From the NCBI GenBank assembly GCA_029959085.1, contig JARWIR010000018.1, positions 3,534,001 to 3,598,000 of the forward strand: a DNA stretch of 64,000 nucleotides, in the 5' to 3' direction. Both the position numbers and the translations under genes were made by a program. Each line of letters begins with the position of its first letter. Positions within the stretch are counted from its first letter, which is position 1. Under the pieces are notes generated by a model. It searched no databases. It saw only the letters and a program-made list of their open reading frames with translations, and had not been told where the DNA came from. Source of the DNA: Nemophila menziesii (taxonomy: Eukaryota > Streptophyta > Magnoliopsida > Boraginales > Hydrophyllaceae). Of this stretch, positions 43,560-56,168 are shown piece by piece.

Positions 43560-46500
43560 TCACACGCAGCCAAGTGAGCTAATTAGGAAGGAGGAAAGCA
43601 ATTACAAAGGCTAAACAAAGAGCCTTTAAACTCTTGTTTAGCCACCCAATCAGCTGTAAAGTTTTTTGACCTTTTAACAAAAGAGATCCTGAGTTTAAAT
43701 ATAAGATTACACAAAATATTCTTAAGTAAAACCTTAGTAATACAAAAAAAAATTACTACGAGGTCTAGTTTGTTTAATAACATTCAAACAATCATTCTCT
43801 ATCTTCAGACTTCCAAGAGGAAAGTTAGATGCCAAAGCGCACGCTTCCATAATCCCTCTTGCTTCTGCTTCTTGAAAAGAATTGTCTTGAATCTTCTTAG
43901 CAACTCCTCCTCGCAAAGTACCTGTTCAGTCCCTAATTATATAAGCAATAACAACTTGGTTATTTTTTGGATTAATTGATGGGTCACAGCTAATCTTAAA
44001 ATTCCATGCAGTAGGTGGTATAGAATTTGAAATCATACTTCCATTTGATGTAGTAATAACTTGATTCACATCATTTTCGATATCTCCTATATCCATATCA
44101 GTGGATTAGGTATCGGAGACAGTTGTTGTTAATTTTGTAGCCTCAGAAGGATGTCTTATAGCAAGACTAAATTCATCATAGGCTTTAATAGCTTCTTGTA
44201 AAATAAACAAAGGGTCACGTTTAGTCCCTCTGAAAATATATGCATTTCTTTCTTTCCAAATAAACCAGGCAATGAAAAAAGAAATTTCTCCAAGATTATT
44301 ATCCGAAATTCCTTTTCCTTGTTAGCTTTCGAATGAAAATGGTCCATTTCTTAAAATTGAAAGAAAGATATGTTAAATAATTGAAGCACAAAGGACTTAC
44401 AATCCATACAGCTCTTGCCCAGGAGCAGTGAAACAACAAGTGTTCTAAATTTTCATCAAACTCCCCACAAATATCACACTTTCCTTGATCAATAGATTTC
44501 CTTTTTTTCTATTTTCATTGGTAGCTAATCCATTCTCATAGCATTTCCAAATGAAGTTTTTATATTTTAGTAAAACTTTACTTTGCCAAATGAACTTCCA
44601 ATCTACAGGATCCATCCTGAAGGATGTACCTCCCACTTTTTTATTCTTAAGTTCTCACACTTAATTTGTGCCTTCCACGGTTTTTTATAACTATCCTTTA
44701 CTGTAACTTCTCTACTATTAAAATGAATCCAATATGGAGAATCTATACAGTAGGAGGAAGGTATATAAATATCACAAATGGTTGCAACTAAATTAGTTAT
44801 GAATAAATTTGTAATCAAATTAATATTCCAACAATTTTGATCTTTTATTAGAAGTTCAGAAACCCAAGATATATTACATTTATCAGGTTTACTAATTCTT
44901 TCATGATTAGGTATCCATATGTCTTCCCACATTCTTATATTCTCACCATTCCCAATTGTCCAAAAAATATCAGTTTTAAAAACATTTCTACCTTCAATCA
45001 AGCTCTTCCACCCCAAGAGAAATTACTACTTAAAGAGGCCTCAAGAAATTTTGGGTTAGGGAAGTATTTACCTTTAGAGTCTTTATTATTTAAAAATTTC
45101 CATGTGTTTGATGCTCAAAGGGCCACGTTCTGAGTATGAAAGTCTTTAAAATCAAGATCTCCATCTTCTTTAGCACTCAATAATGTTTGCCACTTGATCA
45201 AATGACATCTTTTTTCTTCCTTGTTATTCTAGTAGAAATTTGTAACAATAGAAGTAAGATGAGATGTAAGTTTCTATGGAATTAAAACACTGGCATAATA
45301 AAGTTAGGAGTTGCTCCTATAATTGCTTTAACTAGCACTTGTTTACCACTTTTAGTAAGCATTCTAGTTTCCCAATTCTCAATTTTTTATAAAATCATTT
45401 CAATCAGCCACCCAAGAGATTTAACCTTTGATTTTCCCCATCCTGATGGAATACCAATGTATTTACCTAAATCCTCCAGTTTCCTCATCCTTAGATGAGA
45501 TGATATTTAATTTTTGATACTCAGTGGAGCGTTCTTACTAAAAAGAAATCCACTTTTATTGAGGTTTAATTTTTGTCCAGTTGCATAGCTATACCAGTTC
45601 ATAATAGTTATGAATATATCAACATTATATTCCTCAGCTTCCAGAAAGAACTGACTGTCATCTGCAAAGAGAATATGTGTGGTCATTGGAGCAACTCTTG
45701 CTATTTTAAGACCTTTCAAATGTCCCATTTTCATATAATACTCAGTCAAGCTTGTGAGAACTTGTGTTACTAAGCAGAAAAGATATGCAGACAAGGGATC
45801 TCCCTGTCTCGATCCTTTTTTAGGCTTATCTATATCATATAATTGTCCATTAATTTGAAATTTATATGTAATAGTAGATATAAAATTACCTATCCATTCA
45901 ACCCATCTATTATGAAATCCCAACTTTCGAAGCATGTCAGGAAGAATATCCCACTCTATATTCTCATAAGCTTTACTCATGTCAGCTTTAATTCCCATAC
46001 CATATTTCATAGATGTTCTTTTATTCTTTAAGTAATGGCTTGCTTCTTGCGCAATTAAAATAATCTCAAAGATAGATCTCCCAGGAATAAAGGTTGTTTG
46101 AGTTTCAGAAATTTAAATCTCACATCCATTGTTATAGCCTATTAGCTAATATTTTTAAAATAATCTTATAAATAAAGTTGGCATAGCTTATTGGTCTAAA
46201 AGAAGAGACCAAATCCGGATTTGAGCACTTTGGAATAAGTGTTATAATAGTAGCATTAATAGCTTCAAGTGTTGAATAATTCATAATAAAATATGACACT
46301 AGTTTAACCGAAACAACTTTTATTTCTTCCGAGAATATCTTGAAGAAAAAATCCCCATATCCATCTGGACCAGGTGATTTATCACTTTTCAAAGACCAGA
46401 CTGCACTTTTAATTTCCTTACAATATACCAGACAAATAAGTGAGTAATTCATCTCCTGGGTAACCACACAGTCAATCTTACTCAAAACAGGTGCATAATT

Positions 46501-47724
46501 TCTCACACCTTCTGTTTTGAATACATTATAGTAATATTTTTTTATTTCTTGAGAAATATCATCCTTCTCCGTCAACAACTCGATCTCCTATATCATTATT
46601 TATAGTTGAGATTATGTTTCTAGTTCTTTTTACCTTAGTAATAGAGTGGAAATATTTGCTAATTCTATCTCCAAGCTTTAACCAAGTATTTTTTGATATT
46701 TGATCCCAATAAAGTTCCTCTTCTTTCTAGTAATTCTCAAGATTAAGGCTCAAATTCTTAAAAACTACTTTGTTATCATCCGAGTAAGGCTCATTAAACA
46801 ATTTCTCAAGTTGAGATAATGTGTTTTTAATAAATAACCGATTATTTAGGACTCTTTTCCTAGACCATTTTGTAATCTGTTTTGGTAAATTTGAGATTTT
46901 CTACACAAATCTCTTAATTCCTCTTAGTTCCATAAAACATCCTTTTTTCCAATACTAATTTACAAAATGATTCATCATAAATCCATCCTTTTTCAACCAA
47001 GAATCTATTCTTGTGAGTTGAATTATATATACCAAGGTTGAGAATTAGTGGAGAATGGTCAGACCCCGTTGGAGGTAGTAAAGCACTCCATGAATTAGGG
47101 AAAATATCAATCCATCTCTTACTCACATGAGTTCTATCTAGAATTTGTTTAATCAGCTGGTTGTCATTTCTCTTGTTAGACCAAGAGAAATTACATCCTT
47201 TAGCTAGTAACTCAAATAGATTATTCCTTTCAATAAACTCATTGAATAGTAACATGTTCTTTTTATGTAAACTTCGAATTTCACCTCCCAATTTTTCTAA
47301 AGGATGCCTAGTGAGGTTAAAATCCCCCAAAAGACACCAGCGGTCAGAAATATGAGGTAAATTATCCAACTTTTTTAAGAATCCTTTCTTTTCTATATCA
47401 GTTGTTGGACCATACACAAAATTGATTTCACAAATACATGTGTTAAATCCATCATAAATACATTGTATTAAGTTCTTTTCAGAACTTATAAGATTGAATT
47501 TTTCTGATTCTTTAACAAAAATTGCAATTCCTCCTGACAATCCCTCAGGGTCAACATGAGCTACAAGAGTCATATTTAACTTAGTGCAAACAGTAAGAAG
47601 AAAATCAAAAAAAATTAGTTTCAGAAAAAAATAATACCTCTATATGATGAGCCTTGACCATATCAATCAGGCTCAGCTTTGTCAATGCTGATCCAATGCC
47701 TTGACAGTTCCAGGCTTGTATCAT
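43560..47724 (-). pseudogene. LINE copy B ORF2 (endonuclease, reverse transcriptase, RNase H), broken
   Basis: The start is the ATG at 47,724. The endonuclease is at 47,573-46,914 (CLLGDFNLTRHPLEKLGG, GSDHSPLILNLG). The reverse transcriptase begins at 46,578 (SDKSPGPDGYGDFFFKIF, ITLIPKCSNPD, FRPISYANFIYKIILKILAN). After a stop it continues at 46,010-45,507 (GIKADMSKAYENIEWD, GSRQGDPLSAYLFCL, and the catalytic box ILFADDSQFF). zf-RVT is at 44,636-44,445. The RNase H-like end at 43,916-43,583 retains Glu (EAEARG) and Asp (IENDCLN). It is the best template for annotating the copy-A partner. Confidence 0.88.
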
Positions 47725-49075
47725 TGGAGGTTTTGGGGTTGATTTGGGTCAGCCCTGCAAACCACTTCAGCTTCTTGTTCATCCAACAATCCTTCTTCAT
47801 ACCATTTTTCGATGTCATCCTCATTATAATCTTTACAGAAATATATGCATCAGCCATCTCATCATCTTCCCTATCAAAGATAGGGTCAACAAGAGTTGTT
47901 GGAGCACATTCTTCATCGTCTAATAACCCTAGATCTTCCCTCGCTTGTTTTTTTCTATTTTTATTCTTCTCTAGATACCCAAAGCAAATATATTTGTCCG
48001 AGTTTTGAGTGCTAGATGGGTCAATTATGACTTTAGGTTCACAATGACTTATTGGGATAGAAAATTCAATTGGGCCTCTACTAGATGGGCCACAAAGTTT
48101 TTTAATCTCTTCCGGATCAAGAGGCCTCAGAGAAGAAGTAGACTCCACTCCGTTGAATATTTCTTAGCCCAAATCAATAGTAGGAAGTAAAAGAGCAGAT
48201 TGGACTTTGTTTTCTTCTTTTCCTTCTTTATAATTTTCCTTTAATCACTTTAATTCACTTAATTCTCCTTCTTCCTTAGAGAATTTTTTTTTCAAACGTT
48301 TTTTCATCTTTCTTTTCACTAAGTTCTCATGCCGGTCAACCTTAAACACAAATTCTTTTGCCTTATTCTCCACTTCTGAGTACTTAATCCAATTTCCCAA
48401 TCTAATAGACAATTTGATTGGGTTATCATAGTGCCTTTCTTCATGTGAAAGAATCCCACATAGAAAACAAAAATCATATAGCTTCTTAAACTTAAACGAG
48501 ATCCAAACTGATTGATCCTTCAGTATCTTAAACATAAACCCAGAAAGAATAGGCTTTGCAACATTAAATTCCACCCTTACTCTGACACAAGGGTTTGTTT
48601 ATACTTTTCAGGATTAGGTAGTTCAATTTCTTTCACAGTACCTAATTTAGTAGCAATTTTAGAGACATTTCCTTCTTTTATGAACAATGGAGGAATACCC
48701 ACTATTCACACCCATAAAGATGTTTCCTCCAACAGCTTAGGGTTTCTTAAACATTCATCATAATTTTGCACAAGAACATGAAATCCAAAAATATGGTAAG
48801 GTCTATTATTCAGACTGTTTCAAGATCTGATTGTTTCTCAAACTGAACAACACATAGATTTTTTCCCCTTTTCTCAGTAGAAATTCTACCAGTAATACCC
48901 CAATATTGTATGATAATTTTCTTAAGATATCTAAGATTGATGTTAGCTGAAGCTATAATACGAATAAACAGTTTGCGTTCTTCAAACACATCATAAATCG
49001 CGTCTCGTCTCTATCAGGAGAGAGGTACAAATCATCATCTGATTCGTACTTCTCAGCTTCATTATTAGACGACAT
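47663..49075 (-). pseudogene. LINE copy B ORF1 (DUF4283 and zinc knuckle), decayed
   Basis: The start ATG is at 49,075. A 5-bp insertion (CGTCTC repeated near 49,005-49,015) shifts the frame compared with copy A. The zinc-knuckle region is open at 48,574-48,245, reading FKFKKLYDFCFLCGILSHEE then RHYDNP. The fourth ligand is Tyr instead of Cys, while the first Cys, lost in copy A, is intact. A stop replaces a Gly-Gln pair just before the 47,663-48,148 block (TSSLRPLDPEEIKKLCGPSS). Confidence 0.82.
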
Positions 49076-49385
49076 AAATGTTGATTAATTCGAGTAAATG
49101 CTCTGAACTGGAAGACAAGCGTGAATGAGAAATACAAGATACACGTGAAAGTAATCTTTAAGTAACGAATATTCGCAAATGTGGTGAATAGAATATTCAA
49201 CCTCATGGGTCAAAGAGAAAAAGAGAGAAGAGAAGAAAGCGGAGAGAGAGAGGTAGGTTTAGGGTTTAGAGAGGGGTTTTTTGGTGGTGGTGGATCTGAT
49301 TGGAAGTGGTGTTGGAGCTCATCTCGGGAGTCGGGCCAGAGAGGTTTAATTGGTTTTGAGAAAGGAACTTGATCAATACGGATTC

Positions 49386-49970
49386 AATACTATCCAAAAT
49401 TATTTGACATGATTCAGCAGCTTGTGTGCAAAATTTGTTTTTCTTATCAAAATATTTCTTCCTAAAAATCATTAGCATATTTTTAAAAGGTCACCGATAA
49501 AAACTTTGGCAAACTTTCAAATACCATGCATTTATCATCATTTGTAGCAAAGCCTTCACAATATCAACACTCCAATCTTACAACAATTACGTGCATCTTC
49601 TAATGCATTTTTCTATTATTTCTTCGATAACAATCCTAACGAAAGGGCATTTAGAGTAAAATAAACAAAAGATACCCCCACAAGGCAATAAAAATGACGA
49701 AAGCTAAAGGAAATCCATGGAAAATCCATTTACTAAAACTTGGAGGTCCAGCCTCTAGAGAATAACTTTTCTACATTTCAACCAATATCTAATTAACACC
49801 TATTCATGATAGTGTACTCATTCCACCCTGCAATATATATAATCCTTAAAATGACATATTTACAAAACATTGATACCTCATTCGACTATGATAGACCTCG
49901 GGTAACCTTTCTGATATCACACTAGCTACGAGCATCATCATTGTTGTTGTTGTCTTATTGTGCATCCACA
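49386..49970. other. AT-rich stretch between LINE and Athila relic, copy B
   Basis: It matches 8,357-8,944. No gene or motif is recognised. Confidence 0.4.
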
Positions 49971-49974
49971 TTCT

Positions 49975-51070
49975 CAGCAAATGCTACAGTTTGCTGAATG
50001 GCCCGTGAATACACCAATTTTCGCTTCAAGAAGATAGGAATGAAACTTGACAAATATGTATACATTGGCTAATAATTATATCTCGGATACGGTAAAATTC
50101 ACCTGAGAACTCGAAAAAAGTTTACTAGCATAGTATATAGTGTGAAATACCTTCTCCTTATGTTGGCCAAACACGGCGCCTAGTGCTACATCACTTATAT
50201 CACACATTATCTAAAATAGGAGACTCCAATCAGGAGGAATCACGATTCGTGTCGAGAAGAGCTTCTCTTTAAGAGACAAGAATGTCTTCATGGACGCATC
50301 AACAAAAAGGAATGTGATATCGTTCTCAAGCAAGATACAAAACAGTTTGGAAATTTTCGAGAAGTTCTTGATACAACGACGGTTGAACCCCGCGTGATCC
50401 AAGAAAATCCTAATACCTTTAACGGAAACCGAAGATGGTATAGTTTTTATTATCTCATTTTTGCACAATTAACCACTATACATTTTTTGACATCTTATAC
50501 CCAACACGATCCCCTCTAGAACCATGAAGTGATACTTTTACCAATTCAACACTAAGAGTGTCTTTTTGTAAGAGATTAACACCTTATCGAGGTTACCAAG
50601 ACACTCATCGAAGGCATGCCCAAACACTGAGAAGTCATCCATGCAAAACTTCCAAAAACTTATTAATCATGTCCTTGAAAATTTCCATCATATACCGCTA
50701 AGATGTGGTCGGTGCATTGCATAACCCAAACGGTATCTTGCGGAAGGCAAATGTGACAAACGAACATGTGAATATGGTCTAATGTTGATCGGTAGGATCA
50801 ACACAAGTCTGATTATAACCTGAATAACCGTCAATGAAGCAATAGTAATCCATACCCACAAGCTTGTCTAGCATTTGATCAATAAATGGAAAAGTAAAGT
50901 GATTCTACTTCGTCGCTTTGTTCAGCTTACGGTAGGACATACACACTCTGCACCCCCGAACGGTTATCGAATGTACGGCTTAGTTATCTTCATTGATGAG
51001 GGTGGTCCTATGCTAGTCAAAATTGTTGAAAATTGCATTAATGGTCATATGCTAGTCGAAATTTTTGAAA
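49975..51070 (-). pseudogene. Athila/Tat-type reverse transcriptase-RNase H relic, copy B
   Basis: It is the partner of 8,945-10,040. The connection region at 50,468-50,211 is slightly better preserved (GIRIFLDHAGFNRRCIKNFS, VIPPDWSLLF). The palm motifs FIDQMLDKLVG, YYCFIDGYSGYNQ and FGLCNAPT follow on the same strand further right. Stops and shifts are shared with copy A, so decay began before the duplication. Confidence 0.85.
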
Positions 51071-51336
51071 ATTGACCCTTTGTTATTCGAAATTTGCAAA
51101 AAATATCTATGAATTGTTTGAAAAAACTTGTTGTTAATATGGAAATTGAATAAAATTGGTGAATTGTTGACGATACTTTGATTTAATGATTTGTTATGCA
51201 TAAAAGGGTCCCTGAGAAACTCGAAATTGGAGTACTAATTTCCTACGGTATCTGAAATTTTAAGCAAATAGTATATTGAGGTTGGAAGAAGATAGTATAT
51301 GACATGCTTATTTGAATAAAAATTGAAGATTGTGTA

Positions 51337-51941
51337 TAGGGATGTCAATGGGGCGGGTTTGGGGCGGGTTTGGGGCGGGTTTACCTATCCCAGCACCCCG
51401 CCCCACAAAAAAATAGAAGCCCCATGCCCCGCCCCGCCCCCGCGTTGTTCTTCCCCACACCCCGTCCTGCCCCGCTCATTTATTCCCCGCGGGGTGTGGG
51501 TTCTACCCGCGGGTATCAAATTGATCGTTCAAATTTTTTTATTACTACAAACTTTATTATTTTTAAACTCTCAAATATTCCATTCTTCAGAATTTGCATT
51601 TGCATTTTGATTTTTAAACAAATTCTGCCCTTGGAGTTGCACTTTGATTTTAAATATTTAAACTTTGTGTGTTGTAATAGACGCACCCAAACTTTTATTT
51701 GAATAATTATTGAAATTAAAATATACATTATAAATAAAATATATTAATTATATATTATATACATGCGGGGAGGGTTTGCAGGGTGGGGAATACTTATCCC
51801 CACAACCCGCCCCGTCTCGTGCGGGTTTTGAAAATTCATCCTCACAACCTGCCCCAAACCCCATTTAGTACCTTAAAACCCTCCCCGTTTAAAGTGAGGT
51901 GGGGCGGGTACCCGCAAACCCGCGCCCCATTGACATCCCTA
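51337..51941. mobile_element. hAT element, 605 bp, copy B only
   Basis: The ends TAGGGATGTCAATGGGGCGG and CCCCATTGACATCCCTA are inverted repeats of the hAT type. The exact 8-bp target duplication ATTGTGTA lies at 51,329-51,336 and 51,942-51,949. The unoccupied site in copy A is 10,301-10,308. Subterminal GGGGCGGGTTT repeats flank an AT-rich centre. No transposase is encoded, so it is non-autonomous. Open frames across its GC-rich ends are not genes. Confidence 0.95.
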
Positions 51942-51949
51942 ATTGTGTA

Positions 51950-53090
51950 TGACATGATTATTTTGAAAATTTTGATTATAGTCCCTATGAAATAAAAAAT
52001 GTGCTTATTTTCAGTTACTTGCATCATAAGTCCTTATAAGTTTCACAAAATATTTAGTTGGCCAAATTTTTTATAAAATAGTTATTTCTTGAAGTTTTCA
52101 TTTATAGACCATATAAATATAAATTTGTATGAGATTTTTCATTGAGAGACTATTAGTATTAACAAATAATTAAGCCCCTCCGTTTTAGAATATGCTGATT
52201 AAAAAATATGATTTGTACAATTATTTACACCATAAGTCCTTATAAGTTTCAAAAAATAGATTTTGGCCCATAGTGTTATTATATTGCTATTTCCTGAAGT
52301 TTCCCCTTAAATAACCTTATAAATTTTATTTTTGTATGAGTTTTTCAATTGAGAGACTATATAGAATTGCATATAAGTCTCTCTGTTTTTCAAATATGAT
52401 GATAAAAACCTGCTATTTGCAATTATTTGCATAAAAAACTATGAGTATTCGAAAATCCATCAGTTACACCAATTAAATGTAATAATTTATAATTTGTTTA
52501 TTTAATAATACGTACTTGTAATAATTTATTCATTGGCTAATTGTAATAATTTATTTATTAGTGAGTTGTAATTTATTCGTTAGTTAAATGTAATAAGTTG
52601 TGTAATTTTTATATACAACAATGTGGTATTTCACTATTTTAAAAGTATATGCTTACAAACTCGTATACAATTAGATACTAATCCCACGAATCGACATAGC
52701 TAATAAATTTTCATTATTATACAAGTAAAAAACTTAGGATCGGTCTTTATATACGTTAGCAAAATTAAAAAAACGAACTCCAAGTAAAAAATGTCTTTAC
52801 ATTAATTAAAAACGTGTCTTGTATAAGTATTTAAAAAATGTCCTTTATAAAATATTAAATAAATGTCCTTTATTAGTTATTAAAAAAAATTAAGGTGGAA
52901 ACCAAATCTAAAACGATCAGAACGTTCCTCTTACCGGTTTGGTTTCATAGTTTATGATAAAAAGTCCAGGACCAATAAAAAGCCCTAAAACCGCAAAGAA
53001 TTGGTCCAAACCGGACCGATGGGACCGTTAGCTAGGCTAAACTATGGATCCAGGGATTATGCAAATTAAAACAGTACACACATATGATTC
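51950..53090. other. AT-rich non-coding spacer, copy B
   Basis: It matches 10,309-11,605 without the SINE and contains the 206-bp repeat pair (52,026 and 52,232). A small extra tandem of TAATAATTTATT-type words at about 52,510-52,560 is absent from copy A. No gene is seen. Confidence 0.55.
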
Positions 53091-53480
53091 ACAAAATAGA
53101 AAATATACATTTTTGTTTAGTTTCATTTGAGTTGCAGAATGTTCCTTCCTCTTTAGGTCCATTTGTGAAATGAGAAACTCACGATTAGAGATAACTAAGT
53201 TGTTCGACAAACCAAATTATAGATGATTAGTCTTTTTATCCTAGTGTATATCTTATATGTTAATCTTTTCCTCGGAAGTGTCGTAACATTTCTTATTTGC
53301 ATTTAATGATTTTTTTTTACAATCATTTAGTAATATATAATGAAATAATTAAAAAAATAAAGATATATCGTTAACATTTTGAATGTAAAGTAACTACAAT
53401 AGTTAAGGATATATATGTCTTAAATTTAAATTAGTTGTCTTTCATATCAAGTTTGATCGTCCATTTATAGTTATTGTGCT
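53091..53480. other. PME 3'-flank relic, copy B, exon lost
   Basis: At 53,105-53,190 about 85 bp of unrelated DNA replaces the ~1 kb that carries the PME exon-2 relic in copy A. From about 53,193 (ATTAGAGATAACTAAG) the PME flank resumes and matches 12,617-12,917. Confidence 0.65.
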
Positions 53481-53663
53481 GGTAAAATGTAATAGAGTAG
53501 CGATATATACCACCCAAATTCATTTCACCCATGACGTGGCGTGATTTAAGTGGAAGTAAATCGTTAATTTATTTATTTTACTTGATTTGATTAACAATTT
53601 ACTTTTAACCAAATCACGCCACGTCATGGGTGTTATAAATTTGGATGGTATATATTATTACTC
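53481..53663. mobile_element. MITE with long terminal inverted repeats, copy B
   Basis: It is the partner of 12,918-13,096. The left arm has TATATACCACCCAAATTCA and CACCCATGACGTGGCGTGAT, the right arm ATCACGCCACGTCATGGGTG. Flanks read ATGTAAT on the left and the decayed ACGTAAT on the right. Confidence 0.8.
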
Positions 53664-54099
53664 TACGTAATATTGTCCTTAAGTTAATTAGACTTCAACA
53701 ACCCACATAATAGTTTAAACACAAGGAATTAGGGTCCCTAATGATTGACATAAATATAAATTCAAGGATTCAAATTTATGTCCTTAAAATTTTCAGTGGT
53801 GGACTTTACAATACTTTCTTTCTTTTTTGGATGAAATTCACAATATTTTCAATCTTTTTAATTTTTTCGAAACTATATTCCATTCATGAAATTATGAATG
53901 ACAATAATATAGAGAACCGGTTGTTATTTAAAGTTAGACATTTTGATTTACATGATCCACTAATTTATCGGGAAAATTCTTCCGTACGATGATGGGTATA
54001 TTTTTTTGTTACAATTGAGGTCTAAATGACCAAGAAGATATATCTTCCTAAAATTTATTGTCTAACGTTATGTGCACGAGGCACGATCCAACCATAACG

Positions 54100-54447
54100 A
54101 ACTCTGTCTAGCAATCGCCACAAGTCTTCTGTTGGATCTCTATACAGAATTGGCCCATCTGAACTATTCGCACCGAGTTTAGCCATCCAATATGATTAAT
54201 TATTTTCTTCGCAAAACTCCAAACCAAATCAAAATTCTCCTTAGAAGCCAATATATCTCGACAGGCTCCTAATAGATCATTCAAAGATCCTCTTGGATTC
54301 GTATCGTCATTCACTAGCGCGTGTAACTCACTTGAGTCAATTTCGATTTTAAGGGAAATGTATCCCCGACACACCGACATGTGCAATCCAAAGTGTAAAG
54401 CAAGCCACTCCGCTTCAAACGGAGTTCGCAGGACACAAATCCTTGCA
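54100..54447 (-). pseudogene. RNase H-like fragment, copy B
   Basis: The minus strand at 54,386-54,108 reads HMSVCRGYISLKIEIDSSEL and DLLGACRDILASKENFDLVW. It is the partner of 13,539-14,075. The N-terminal part is missing through a 201-bp deletion between two TTGCAA words that are present in copy A at 13,874 and 14,075. Confidence 0.62.
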
Positions 54448-54548
54448 ACTAATAGTTATTAATACACTATATGTTTTCTTTCGAGTGCATTGATAAAAAA
54501 GGATCGTGTTTCGGTCGAGCCAAACCTGCCATATACACGCAGCTGTGA

Positions 54549-56140
54549 CACATCTTCTTTCAACCCCTTCACCAACACCTTGCTAGATAACAGCTCCGCC
54601 TACCATCCGTTTGCATCAAGATTCCGCAGATGATCTGATCGGACCATTCCTTCATTCTTTCATTATTTTGCTTCTACATCTCTTGATTCGACTTCAAATT
54701 ATCTTGGGTGAATTTCACGAACGAAGTCAATGTTTGAACAATGGAAATTAGCAATAGTCTCAAAATACAAATCTTGAACATGTCTTTGAACTCCTTGGTA
54801 ATGATTCGGAGGTCTCTACTGAAATTTTTGTCCTTCGGGCGTTGTTGATAATTCCATGGATTAGGTACCCCAATCGGATTTGACCAATCGAACCCTGGAT
54901 GGTTGAGATTTGGTTGCATGTATGCATGACCACCTGCATAGTGGTTATCCTCGACTAGAAACGAACGCAACAGAATTAAGATTACCTTGGCACTTCGAAA
55001 GCATGGTCACTAGCACCACAATTTGAGCATCCAAAAACTTCTTGAGCTAATTTTACTTTTTTTTGCTTGTTTTGGAAGCCCTCTTTCACGACCATAGCTA
55101 ATTATTTACATTTGAATCTCCAATGTGGAAAATTTAGTTTAACGCGGTATCATTAGCTACATGTAAAACACATATATGAGCTCTTGGCACAAGCACCCTT
55201 TTTTATGTATCTATGATCTTTTACATCACTTGCGTGGCCTGAACTGGATCCATAGAAACAAAACCACCACCACCAAGATTGTCTACTCTAAAACGTGAAC
55301 TTCCATCTAAAGCTTTACAAAACATCGATAGTTGTATCAGGGGAGTATACCCATGAAGAGGGCATTTAGTTAACTATTGTTGGAATTCGATCCATGTTTC
55401 CTCTAAAGTCTCATCGTCATCTTTTACGAAATTGGCAAGTTCAACCTAGTCTTTCATTCTCATACTCTGTGGGTAAATTTTATTAGAAAATATGGCTTGA
55501 AGCGAATCTGAATCAGGGATCGTATCGGATGGTTGTCTTTCTAGCCACTCACTAGCGCCTCCGGTTAAGAAAAACTTGAACATGAAATTGTACATTTTCT
55601 CTCTTGTAACGCCCTGAGTAATATATGTGTCACAACCTGAACTGTTGTATAACACTAACTGATCCTGGTGAGCAGCTCCACTATAATTCCCATTGCTTAG
55701 GATTTGATTTAACATACTCACATTGGGCTTAAAACGTGTAACTTGAAAGACTGGAGGGCGAATCCCCAATGTCTAAACACAAAAAGGCACTCCTGGTTCA
55801 GGGATGCCTTGCATTTGCTGATAAAACACATTTGGTGGATTGGACCCATTCAAGTTCACTCCTTGTGGAACTTTGTTTTGAACCCCCTTAAGTGGATTAT
55901 CTCCTATAGGTTGGTTCAAAGGATCATCATCGGCTAAGAAACCAGGAGGATGGTTAAGGTTAGTCGTTAACTCTAGTACTTTTGGTTCTCTTTCTCTGGA
56001 GTATAATAGCTTCTCGGGATTCGAGTGCATACACTAGTACCCGTCAACCTGAGAAGAGACAAAAACAACAAAAACGAAATAAAATGCATAAAAACTAGAC
56101 ATTTTAAAACTACTATGAAAACACAAAAACTAAACCACCA
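54549..56140 (-). pseudogene. Old Athila gag relic, copy B (uninterrupted)
   Basis: Read from right to left it has the N-terminal part at 56,030-55,773 (VLELTTNLNHPPGFLADDDP) and the capsid region at 55,769-55,446 (CDTYITQGVTREKMYNFMFK, GGASEWLERQPSDTI, IYPQSMRMKD). A zinc knuckle is near 54,985-55,030 and the gag tail at 54,970-54,674 (NLNHPGFDWSNP). The capsid words match element 1 (ASDWLERQPQGTI, YPKRMRLKD), so it is a relative of the later arrivals. Several stops and shifts are present. There is no pol directly next to it. Confidence 0.83.
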
Positions 56141-56158
56141 TCGCCGGCAGCGGCTCCA
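56141..56158 (-). other. Decayed tRNA-Asp primer binding site of the old Athila, copy B
   Basis: On the minus strand TGGAGCCGCTGCCGGCGA differs at two positions from the primer site of elements 1 and 2. It lies about 10 nt inside the LTR. It fixes this LTR as the 5' LTR of a minus-strand element. Confidence 0.75.
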
Positions 56159-56168
56159 GCTTGAACTT

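Larger units (their letters stand above)
43479..49375 (-). mobile_element. L1-type LINE, copy B (more complete partner)
   Basis: It is collinear with the LINE at 3,145-8,346 but retains the reverse transcriptase core. The poly(A) tail is the T-run at 43,479-43,490. The target duplication is ATGCGGATTC at 43,469-43,478 and ATACGGATTC at 49,376-49,385. At about 5.9 kb it is near full length for a plant L1. It carries stops and frameshifts and is not functional. Confidence 0.9.

Noticed and set aside
51323..51702. Pro-rich frames of 95 and 110 aa
   Set aside because: They are produced by the GC-rich subterminal repeats of the hAT element and are absent from copy A.
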